From contig JACCRW010000221.1 in NCBI GenBank assembly GCA_013813345.1, positions 1 to 12,097 on the forward strand: DNA of 12,097 nt. The letters are read 5' to 3'. Positions 6,515 to 12,097 of this stretch are shown one piece after another; position 1 is the first letter of the stretch; every line of letters starts with the position of its first letter. The translations under genes and the position numbers were made by a program. This stretch comes from Actinomycetota bacterium. Its GTDB lineage: Bacteria; Actinomycetota; Thermoleophilia; Gaiellales; Gaiellaceae. The notes beneath the pieces are model-generated. The model searched no databases. It worked only from the letters and a program-made list of their open reading frames with translations, and was not told where the DNA came from.

Positions 6515-6628
6515 ATGAAGACGCGGCTACTCTCTCTGCTCCTCACGGCTCCCGCGCTCCTCGCCATCTTCGGCGGCGGTTGGCTCAATGCAATCCTTCG
6601 CGGCAACGGCTGGCACGAGGGCAACTAG
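6515..6628 (+). CDS. Small signal-peptide-like ORF, candidate secreted signalling peptide
   Basis: A 37-aa ORF: Met, then Lys2 and Arg4 (basic n-region), then a hydrophobic core LLSLLLTAPALLAIF (5-19), then GGG (20-22) and a polar tail WLNAILRGNGWHEGN (23-37). The tail contains GGGW and GNGW echoes. It has a near-perfect SD, starts 21 nt after the TPR regulator and ends 27 nt before the lipoprotein gene. Short exported propeptides in this position (PapR after plcR, NprX after nprR) are cut to C-terminal 5-8-residue signals that re-enter the cell and bind the TPR domain. By analogy the tail would be the signal. I do not recognise the sequence as a known family. Alternatives are a small membrane protein or a leader peptide. 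Confidence 0.7.
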   Translation: MKTRLLSLLLTAPALLAIFGGGWLNAILRGNGWHEGN

Positions 6629-6643
6629 GCGGCGGGCCGCGGC

Positions 6644-6649
6644 TACACT
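6644..6649 (+). promoter_or_regulatory. -10 box of the lipoprotein gene, probably leaderless
   Basis: TACACT (TANNNT) is followed by CGCCGC and the GTG at 6656, a 6-nt gap. It lies in the loop of a small inverted repeat, CGCGGC (6638-6643) and GCCGCG (6651-6656). No clear -35. It implies the gene can be expressed apart from the regulator and peptide. Confidence 0.55.
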
Positions 6650-6655
6650 CGCCGC

Positions 6656-7558
6656 GTGCGCCTGGCCGTCCTAGCTCTGGCTCTCTTCCTCCTCGCCGGC
6701 TGCGGCGGCTCCTCCGAACAAGCGGTGAAGGAACCCGTAGCCGGCTCGCTCGAAGCGCTCTGGCGGGCGCCGGGCGAAGACGTCGCGATCGTTCCGGGAA
6801 CCGCCGACTTCGCGCCTGGTCGCGTCCGCCTCTCCTTTCTCGTCGTCGACGGAAAAGGACAGGTGGTGACGCGACCGACCGCGCGGGTCTGGCTTGCTCG
6901 GGGCCTCGACCGGCGACCCTTCCTCGAGACGACCGCAAGCGCCGAGCCGATCGGGCTCGAGGGCTCGGAGGACGAGGGCGATGCGTCTCAGATCTTCGTC
7001 ACCCGGCTCGAGATTCCCGAGCCGGGCAAGTACTGGGTGCTGGCGGAGCCGGTCGGCGGTCGCAAGATCCAGGCCGTCGGGAACGTCGTGGTCGCGAAGA
7101 AGACCGCTGCTCCGGACGTCGGCGATCCAGCGGTTGCCTCGAAGACGCCGACGATCGCAAGCTCGGGCGGCGACCTGGCCGCCCTCTCGACGCAGAAGCC
7201 GCCCGACCGAGCGCTGCTCCGCTCGTCGATCGCAGAAGCGCTCACCGCGAAAATCCCGTTCGTCGTCGTGTTCGCGACCCCGCAGTTCTGTACGACCCGC
7301 ACCTGCGGGCCCGTCGTCGACGTCGTCGGCGCCGTCCGCAGGAAGTTCGCGGACACCGGGATCCGCTTCATCCACGTCGAGATCTACAACGACAACGATC
7401 CGGCCAAGGGGACGAATCGCTGGGTGAACGAGTGGGAGCTCCCCTCCGAGCCGTTCACGTTCCTCGTCGGAGCCGACGGCCTCGTCAAGGATCGGTTCGA
7501 GGGGACGTTCTCGGTCCGGGAGCTCACGACCGCGGTCGAGCGCGAGCTCGTGGGCTAG
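6656..7558 (+). CDS. Lipoprotein with C-terminal thioredoxin-like domain
   Basis: A 300-aa protein. A lipobox LAGC ends at Cys16 after a hydrophobic segment, so it should be lipid-anchored outside the cell membrane. Residues 40-150 look like a beta-rich domain (GTADFAPGRVRLSF, PEPGKYWVLAEP). A low-complexity linker follows (about 151-190). The C-terminal part (about 195-300) looks like a thioredoxin fold: IPFVVVFATPQFC with Cys212 and Cys217 (CTTRTC, a CX4C spacing instead of CXXC), the cis-proline position in SEPFTFL (Pro266) and GADGLVKDRFEG. The wider spacing argues against a classic disulfide reductase; a redox sensor, metal site or structural role is possible. It follows the peptide gene closely but probably has its own promoter. 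Its 3' end is 9 bp from the convergent SDR. Confidence 0.82.
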   Translation: MRLAVLALALFLLAGCGGSSEQAVKEPVAGSLEALWRAPGEDVAIVPGTADFAPGRVRLSFLVVDGKGQVVTRPTARVWLARGLDRRPFLETTASAEPIGLEGSEDEGDASQIFVTRLEIPEPGKYWVLAEPVGGRKIQAVGNVVVAKKTAAPDVGDPAVASKTPTIASSGGDLAALSTQKPPDRALLRSSIAEALTAKIPFVVVFATPQFCTTRTCGPVVDVVGAVRRKFADTGIRFIHVEIYNDNDPAKGTNRWVNEWELPSEPFTFLVGADGLVKDRFEGTFSVRELTTAVERELVG

Positions 7559-7567
7559 CGCTCGCTC

Positions 7568-8257
7568 TCAGCCGGGTCCGCCGCTCGCCCCGACGCGCTG
7601 GATCACGACCTGGGGTACCCGCGCGTTCGGGCTCAGCCTGAGACACATGCGCACGACCTCCGCGCAGTCCTCCGGCTGGATCATCTGCTCGCCCGGAAGT
7701 CCGGAGAACTCCGCCATCGGTGTGTCTACGAAGCCCGGGCAGATCGCGATCGAGCGGACCCCGTCACCGTCGAGGTCGGCGTTCAGCGAGTGCGTGAGCG
7801 AGATCACTGCCGCCTTCGAGGCAGCGTAGATCGGGAGGATCGGGACGGCGACGGTCCCGGCGATCGAGGCGAGGTTGACGATCCAGCCTCGCGACGCGCG
7901 CAGGTGGGGGATCGCGGCCTGGGTGACGAGAACGAGGCCGCGGAGGTTGATGTTGAGCTGGCGGTCGATGTGCTTGAGCTGGGCGTCCTCGACCCGGCCG
8001 GCGATTCCGACTCCCGCCGAGTTCACGAGCACGTCGAGGCCGCCGTGACGCGCGACGTGCTCGGCGACCACCCGCTCGCAATCCTCCGGCTTCGACATGT
8101 CGGCCGCAATGGCGTGGGCGCCAAGCTCGCCTGCCGCAGCCTCGACCTTCTCGGCCGTCCGCGAGGCAAGGGTCAGGCCGAACCGCTCCTCACCGAGCAT
8201 CCGGGCAATCGCGAGCCCGATCCCGGACGAGCCTCCCGTGACGAGTGCGGAGGCCAT
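7568..8257 (-). CDS. SDR family NAD(P)-dependent oxidoreductase
   Basis: A 229-aa classical SDR. The glycine loop TGGSSGIG is at 7-14, NSAG at 79-82, and Asn104, Ser131, Tyr144 and Lys148 (YAASK) are all present. PGFVDTPM (174-181) is the usual post-catalytic turn. Arg33 after the second strand suggests NADP(H). It is only distantly similar to the SDR at 2109 and not a recent duplicate. It stands alone on its strand, converging on the lipoprotein gene with 9 bp between them and diverging from selD. The substrate is unknown. The ATG at 8257 directly precedes the family's N-terminal strand. Confidence 0.92.
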   Translation of the reverse strand: MASALVTGGSSGIGLAIARMLGEERFGLTLASRTAEKVEAAAGELGAHAIAADMSKPEDCERVVAEHVARHGGLDVLVNSAGVGIAGRVEDAQLKHIDRQLNINLRGLVLVTQAAIPHLRASRGWIVNLASIAGTVAVPILPIYAASKAAVISLTHSLNADLDGDGVRSIAICPGFVDTPMAEFSGLPGEQMIQPEDCAEVVRMCLRLSPNARVPQVVIQRVGASGGPG

Positions 8258-8263
8258 TCGCGG

Positions 8264-8269
8264 ACTATC
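8264..8269 (-). promoter_or_regulatory. Possible -10 of the second SDR gene
   Basis: GATAGT on the minus strand, 6 nt before the ATG at 8257. One base off TANNNT, but the spacing equals the other leaderless starts in the window. Confidence 0.4.
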
Positions 8270-8317
8270 TCAAAAGCGTGCAGGAACGGCTTGCGGCACA
8301 ACGAATCCAAGGGCACC

Positions 8318-8376
8318 CTCAGGCTCCTCCTCCCCCTGAGCGCGACGACCGGGTCTGCCCGGTCGTCGCTTTTTCT
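8318..8376 (+). ncRNA. Candidate 3' part of a small or antisense RNA: C-rich-loop hairpin plus terminator
   Basis: No plus-strand protein gene ends here, yet a strong terminator does. Just before it is a second hairpin, CTCAGG (8318-8323) with CCTGAG (8335-8340), whose 11-nt loop CTCCTCCTCCC could pair with Shine-Dalgarno sequences. This arrangement recalls C-rich-loop regulatory RNAs. The 5' end cannot be placed: it may begin in 8258-8310, or be read-through from the lipoprotein gene, antisense to the SDR. It is not a tRNA. Confidence 0.35.
8342..8376 (+). terminator. Strong intrinsic terminator upstream of selD
   Basis: GCGACGACCGGG (8342-8353) pairs perfectly over 12 bp with CCCGGTCGTCGC (8358-8369) around a TCTG loop, followed by TTTTTCT (8370-8376). 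The T-run is on the plus strand only, so it stops rightward transcription. It ends where the selD -10 begins. Confidence 0.9.
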
Positions 8377-8381
8377 AAGGT
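8376..8381 (+). promoter_or_regulatory. -10 box of selD, probably leaderless
   Basis: TAAGGT (TANNNT) lies 7 nt before the ATG at 8389. It shares its first T with the terminator tail, so terminator and promoter are directly adjacent. Confidence 0.55.
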
Positions 8382-8388
8382 GGGGTCG

Positions 8389-9411
8389 ATGAGCTCCGTG
8401 AAGCTGACCGATCTCGCGAAGAGCGGCGGCTGCGCGGCCAAGTTCTCGGCCGCGCGGCTCGAGGAGCTCGTCCGAGGATTCGTGCCCGCCGAATCGGCGA
8501 ACCTCCTCGTTGGACTGGCGCCTTCCGACGATGCCGCGGTCTACAGGCTCGACGACGAGCGGGCGCTCGTCTTCACCCTCGACTTCTTTCCTCCGCTCGT
8601 GGACGACCCGGCGCTCTACGGCAGGATCGCGGCGACGAACGCGCTGAACGACGTCTTCGCGATGGGCGGGATCCCACTGCTCGCGCTCTCGATCGCGGCC
8701 TTCCCGGAGAGCTTGTCGAACGAGACGATCGCCGCGATCCTCGGCGCCGCGGCCGAGCAGGTTGCGGCCGCCGGCGGGCTCCTCGCAGGCGGTCATACGC
8801 TGCGCGACGAGGAGCCGAAGTACGGGCTCGCCGTCGTTGGCACCGTGCATCCGGAGGGCATCTGGACGAAAAGCGGCGCCCAGCCCGGGGATGCGCTCTT
8901 CCTGACGAAGCCGCTCGGAACCGGCCTGCTCCTCCACGCGGCGCGCGAGGGACGGCGGCACGAGGAGGGACTCGCCCAGGCGTCCGCTCGGATGACGGAG
9001 CTCTCGCGGGCTGCGGCGGACGCGCTCAGACCCTTCGAGCCGACCGCCGTGACGGATGTGACCGGCTTCGGGTTGCTCGGCCACGCCTACGAGATCTCCC
9101 AACGCAGCGAGGTGCGAATCGTGCTCGATGCGGCGGCGCTGCCCGTCCTTCCGGGCGCGCTCGAGCTGGCGCGCGCGGGTGTGCGCACTGGCGGCGATCG
9201 TCGGAATCGCGACTTCGCGGGAGCCGCCGTCGAGACGGTCACGAGCGAGGAGCTGCTGGCCCTCGCCTACGACCCGCAGACCGCAGGTGGGCTCTTGATC
9301 TCGATTCCCTCGGACAAGGCGGCGGTGCTGACCGCGTCCTTCCAGGCTCGCGAGCTCTTCGTCGCTCGCGTCGGTCGGGTCGAAGCCGGCGCCGGGGTCG
9401 CGCTCGCCTGA
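8389..9411 (+). CDS. selD: Selenide, water dikinase (selenophosphate synthetase)
   Basis: Makes selenophosphate from selenide and ATP, the selenium donor for selenocysteine or selenouridine. The 340-aa protein begins MSSVKLTDLAKSGGCAAKF. Cys15 and Lys18 occupy the positions of the catalytic Cys/Sec and Lys of the family, so this is a Cys-type enzyme. Further motifs are APSDDAAVY (44-52), a metal/ATP site, DFFPPLVDDP, TNALNDVFAMGG, GGHTLRDEEPKYG, TDVTGFGLLGH and YDPQTAGGLL. The ATG at 8389 is chosen because the conserved N-terminus starts there and the -10 box precedes it; extending upstream would run through the terminator. It overlaps ctaA by one base. No selA, selB, selC or mnmH is in the window, so the final use of selenium is open. 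Confidence 0.95.
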   Translation: MSSVKLTDLAKSGGCAAKFSAARLEELVRGFVPAESANLLVGLAPSDDAAVYRLDDERALVFTLDFFPPLVDDPALYGRIAATNALNDVFAMGGIPLLALSIAAFPESLSNETIAAILGAAAEQVAAAGGLLAGGHTLRDEEPKYGLAVVGTVHPEGIWTKSGAQPGDALFLTKPLGTGLLLHAAREGRRHEEGLAQASARMTELSRAAADALRPFEPTAVTDVTGFGLLGHAYEISQRSEVRIVLDAAALPVLPGALELARAGVRTGGDRRNRDFAGAAVETVTSEELLALAYDPQTAGGLLISIPSDKAAVLTASFQARELFVARVGRVEAGAGVALA

Positions 9412-10328
9412 TGGACACCGTCGCTCGAGTCCGCTCGCGCGAGGTCTCGCCAGGACGCTACCTCCAGGTCGCCGCCGCGTCGGCGATCTCGCTCTACGTG
9501 ATCGTGCTCACCGGGGCGCTCGTCCGGCTGACCGGCTCGGGGCTCGCGTGCGAGTCGTGGCCGGGGTGCCAGGAGGGGGCCTTCTTCCCGGCGGTCGGTG
9601 AGCATTCGACGATCGAGTTCGGGAACCGGGTCGTCGCGCTCGCCCCGATCCTGCTCAGCCTCCTGGCCTGGATCGCCGCGCCGCGGACGCCCGGCCTCGG
9701 GGGCGGCACCACCTGGATCGCAGCGGGCGTCTTCCTCGGCACGATCGCGCAGGCGCCCCTCGGCCTCCTCACGATCAGGCTCGACCTGCACCCCCTGATG
9801 GTGGGAACCCACTTCCTGCTCGCGCTCGTCGTCCTCGCGGGAGCGGTTGCGCTGGCCGTCGAGGCGTGGGGGAACGCTCGCGGTCGCGTCCAGTCGCCGG
9901 CTCCTCGCTGGCTGCGGGCCGTGGCGCTCGTGCTCGTCGTCGCCTGCGGGATTCTCGTCGTGACGGGAACGCTTTCGACCGCAGCCGGCCCCCATCCGGG
10001 CGACAGCGCCGAGATCGACCGCTTCTGGAACCTGCTCGACGCCGTCTGGTGGCATGTGCGAGCGACCGCCGCGTTCGGGCTCTCGTTCCTCATCCTCGTC
10101 GCCTGGCTCGTCCGCGAGCGCGGCCGCGTGCCGGGCCTCGTGCGGGCGACCGGGGTGCTGCTCGCGCTCCTGCTCCTCCAGATGGGCGTCGGCGAGATCC
10201 AATTCCGCAACCAGCTCCCGTGGTGGCTCGTGCTCGTGCACGTCGGTCTCGCGGCGGCGGTGTGGGCCTGGACGGTCGGGCTCGTGACCGCGCTCTGGCG
10301 GACGCCCGCCCCGCTTGTACGCCACTAG
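9411..10328 (+). CDS. ctaA: Heme A synthase (COX15/CtaA family)
   Basis: Oxidises the C8 methyl of heme O to make heme A for aa3-type cytochrome oxidase; integral membrane protein. It is 305 aa with eight hydrophobic segments (about 18-40, 71-90, 101-121, 131-151, 167-187, 213-233, 243-262, 270-295). TGSGLACESWPGC (41-53) carries the Cys47/Cys53 pair of the first external loop. IEFGNR (68-73) has the catalytic Glu69, with Asn72 where other CtaA proteins have His; I believe this is common in actinobacterial members. Heme ligand candidates are His134, His215 and His277. The start codon overlaps the selD stop (TGATG), so translation is coupled. No oxidase genes or ctaB are nearby; the selD-ctaA pairing has no obvious functional logic. 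Confidence 0.93.
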   Translation: MDTVARVRSREVSPGRYLQVAAASAISLYVIVLTGALVRLTGSGLACESWPGCQEGAFFPAVGEHSTIEFGNRVVALAPILLSLLAWIAAPRTPGLGGGTTWIAAGVFLGTIAQAPLGLLTIRLDLHPLMVGTHFLLALVVLAGAVALAVEAWGNARGRVQSPAPRWLRAVALVLVVACGILVVTGTLSTAAGPHPGDSAEIDRFWNLLDAVWWHVRATAAFGLSFLILVAWLVRERGRVPGLVRATGVLLALLLLQMGVGEIQFRNQLPWWLVLVHVGLAAAVWAWTVGLVTALWRTPAPLVRH

Positions 10329-10331
10329 ACT
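10326..10331 (+). promoter_or_regulatory. -10 box of the PAC2 gene, probably leaderless
   Basis: TAGACT (TANNNT), whose TAG is the ctaA stop codon, lies 6 nt before the ATG at 10338. There is no SD. Confidence 0.5.
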
Positions 10332-10337
10332 TTCCCG

Positions 10338-11233
10338 ATGGCAGAGAAGGAGCTGCGGCTCGTCAGCCGCCCGACGCTGGAGCGCCCGGTCTTGATCGCG
10401 GCGTTCCGGGGCTGGAACGACGGCGGTCAGGGCGCGACGCTCGCCGGGGGCTATCTCGCGCGTGTGTGGGAGGCCGAGCGCTTCGCCGAGATCGACCCGG
10501 AGGGTTTCGTCGACTTCCAGGCGAACCGGCCGCACGTCTCGCTCGACGAGGGGCTGACCCGCACGATCGACTGGCCGGAGAACGCCTTCTACCACGCGCG
10601 GATTCCGGACACCGAGCGGGACGCGATCCTGCTGCTCGGGGTCGAGCCGAGCCTGCGCTGGCGCACTTTCTCGGGCCTCGTGCTCGAGCTCGCCCGGGAC
10701 TTCGAGGTCGACCTCGTGGTCACGCTCGGCTCGCTCCTCGCCGACGTCCCCCATACGCGGGCCGCGCCGGTGACGGGCGCCGCGAGCGACCCTGCTCTAG
10801 TCGAGAGCCTGGGTCTCCAGCACTCCCGCTATGAGGGGCCGACCGGCATCGTCGGCGTGCTCCAGGACGCGTGCCGGAACGGTGGCATTCCGGCGGCAAG
10901 CCTCTGGGCCGCGGTCCCGCACTATGTCTCGCTGGCGCCGAGCCCCGCGCCGCCCGTGCCCTCTGCGACCGGCTCGGGTCGCTCCTCGACGTCCCGATCG
11001 ACACGACGGAGCTCGCCGAGGCGGAGGAGACGTACTCGGAGCAGGTGACCGAGGCCGTCTCCTCGGATGCCGAGACCTCTGCGTATGTCGAGGAGCTCGA
11101 GCGGCGCACCGACGAGCTCGACCTCGAGGAGCACGAGGAGCTTCCATCGGGCGATTCGCTTGCGGCCGAGCTGACACGCTTCCTGCGCGAGCGCGACGAG
11201 GAGTCGGACGAGGACTCCGCCCGCGAGCAGTAG
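10338..11233 (+). CDS. PAC2-family protein, interrupted by a one-base frameshift
   Basis: A member of the PAC2 (proteasome assembly chaperone 2-like) family widespread in actinobacteria; the bacterial function is not established. Visible are AAFRGWNDGGQGATLAGGYL (21-40), TLGSLLADVPHTRAAPVTG and YEGPTGIVGVLQDACRNGG, then SLWAAVPHYVSLAPSP. After codon 202 the original frame turns into Ser/Arg-rich nonsense and stops at 11048. The family's C-terminal part (RAARALCDRLGSLLDV, later PSGDSLAAELTRFLRE and an acidic tail) continues one base back and ends at 11233. Restoring one C in the run 10943-10946 gives a 298-aa protein of normal length. A sequencing or assembly error is the simplest cause; a real mutation or -1 ribosomal slip at CCC is possible. 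Confidence 0.85.
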
Positions 11234-11235
11234 TT

Positions 11236-12096
11236 CTAGCCGAACGTAAAGGCGTAGCCCGACACGCCGGGCGCGAAGCGCAGCTCGAGCAGGTGATCCC
11301 CGATCTGCCCGCGCTCCACAAGCGTGTAGAGCTTCTCGCGGGTGACACGGATCGTACGCTCGGGCTTCCCGTCGACGAGCACGCTGACCGAGCCGCGCCC
11401 CGTGAGCACGAGATAGACATCGCGCGCTCGGTAGCGCAGGCGCAACCTCGCGTCGCGTGCGGCGACCGCGCGCTCGCCCTCCACTCGCCAGCGACCGCCG
11501 AAGGTCAGCTCGTTCTCGGCGAGTTTGGGAGCGAACGCGTATTGCTGCTCGCGATCGGGTGCGATCGTCGTCCCCACGTAGCGGGCGAGGCGCTCGTGCC
11601 CGAGATAGCTCTCAGGCGTGACGAGGCCGCGCGGGCTCTCGTCGGCGAGCGCCGCCGGCGCCGGGAGGTCCGCATCGGTGCGCTCGGCCAGCAGCTCGCG
11701 GATCGCGTTCTCGGACTCGTTGTAGTCGCCCTCGCCGAAGTGGTAGTAGCGGACGTGGCCGTTCCGGTCGATCAGGTACTTCGCCGGCCAGTACTGGTTG
11801 TGCCAGGCATTCCAGGTGCCGAAGTCGTTGTCGAGCGCGATCGGATACTCGACTCCGAGTTCCTCCGCGTTCTCGCGCACGTTCGAGCGCACCCGCTCGA
11901 AGGCGAACTCGGGAGTGTGCACCCCGACGATCGTGAGGCCGCTCGCGCGGTAGCGCTCATCCCAGGAGGTGATGTAGGGGAGGGTGCGCAGGCAGTTGAT
12001 GCAGGAGTACGTCCAGAAGTCGATCAGGACGACCTTGCCGCGTAGCCCCGCCACCGTCAGCGGCTTCGAGTTGAGCCAGCCGTTCAGTCCGGCGAA
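11236..12096 (-). CDS. DipZ-like thioredoxin/redoxin protein (partial, 5' end beyond window)
   Basis: The visible 286 C-terminal residues start inside a TlpA-like redoxin domain: LNGWLNSKPLTVAGLRGK, then DFWTYSCINC with redox Cys32 and Cys35 (counted from the edge), GVHTPEFAFE, and the cis-proline in YWPAKYLID (Pro104). A beta-rich C-terminal domain (about 195-286) ends GYAFTFG. This domain order and wording match the periplasmic half of DipZ proteins (in Mycobacterium a CcdA-type membrane domain precedes it). Whether a CcdA domain is fused here cannot be seen. It probably transfers electrons to extracytoplasmic disulfides. The frame is open to the right edge. It converges on the PAC2 gene with 2 bp between the stops. 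Confidence 0.85.
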   Translation of the reverse strand, partial: FAGLNGWLNSKPLTVAGLRGKVVLIDFWTYSCINCLRTLPYITSWDERYRASGLTIVGVHTPEFAFERVRSNVRENAEELGVEYPIALDNDFGTWNAWHNQYWPAKYLIDRNGHVRYYHFGEGDYNESENAIRELLAERTDADLPAPAALADESPRGLVTPESYLGHERLARYVGTTIAPDREQQYAFAPKLAENELTFGGRWRVEGERAVAARDARLRLRYRARDVYLVLTGRGSVSVLVDGKPERTIRVTREKLYTLVERGQIGDHLLELRFAPGVSGYAFTFG

Positions 12097-12097
12097 C

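Noticed and set aside
8258..8341. tRNA-Sec (selC) next to selD, prompted by CGAATCC and a TCA triplet.
   Set aside because: The T-arm does not pair, the TCA is not preceded by T at position 33, and the space is too short for a tRNA-Sec of about 95 nt.
8245..8388. An N-terminal extension of selD in the same frame.
   Set aside because: It would read through the intrinsic terminator and into the SDR gene, and the family's conserved N-terminus begins at the ATG at 8389.
9267..10754. A 495-codon minus-strand frame across ctaA and PAC2.
   Set aside because: It is compositionally biased (Arg, Glu, Asp, Pro) with no recognisable fold and is antisense to two well-supported genes.
1..12097. CRISPR arrays, insertion sequences, phage genes, rRNA or tRNA genes.
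   Set aside because: No regularly spaced repeats, transposase or phage motifs, or rRNA/tRNA signatures were seen on either strand.

Overview
The window is high-GC DNA with densely packed genes on both strands. The gene families point to an actinobacterium, perhaps a deep-branching class such as Thermoleophilia: a PAC2-family protein, an EFGNR-type heme A synthase, an actinobacterial-type hotdog protein, a DipZ-like redoxin and TANNNT -10 boxes. The phylum is an inference; the class is only a guess.

Layout, left to right. (1) nadE, glutamine-dependent NAD+ synthetase, is on the minus strand and its 3' end lies beyond the left edge. (2) A hotdog-fold protein is divergent from nadE across a 17-bp gap. 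(3) A minus-strand operon holds an AMP-forming acyl-CoA synthetase and an SDR oxidoreductase, overlapping by 11 nt. (4) A 415-bp divergent intergenic region contains a 15-bp tandem repeat, several inverted repeats, a direct repeat and a leader able to form hairpins. (5) A plus-strand cluster follows: an XRE-HTH/TPR regulator of 449 aa, a 37-codon ORF with a signal-like N-terminus and a near-perfect Shine-Dalgarno, and a lipoprotein with a thioredoxin-like C-terminal domain. (6) A second SDR lies on the minus strand. (7) A strong plus-strand terminator, possibly ending a small or antisense RNA, precedes selD and ctaA, which are coupled by a TGATG overlap. (8) A PAC2-family gene follows, broken by a one-base frameshift in a C run. 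(9) The C-terminal part of a DipZ-like redoxin runs in from the right edge on the minus strand.

The most interesting item is the regulator plus small ORF at 5144-6628. Its architecture (N-terminal XRE HTH, TPR array, then a tiny exported-looking peptide gene) is that of the Firmicutes RRNPP peptide quorum-sensing systems, most like NprR/NprX in size and order. Such a pair in an apparent actinobacterium would be notable. That it signals is inference from architecture; no target or peptide identity can be shown here.

A second theme is translation mode. At least four genes (nadE, the lipoprotein, selD, PAC2) have a TANNNT box ending 6-7 nt before the start codon, so their mRNAs are probably leaderless. 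The small peptide ORF instead has a classical strong SD, and the regulator has a long leader without an SD. The remaining genes are housekeeping (NAD, heme A, selenophosphate, acyl-CoA activation, redox) and do not form one pathway.
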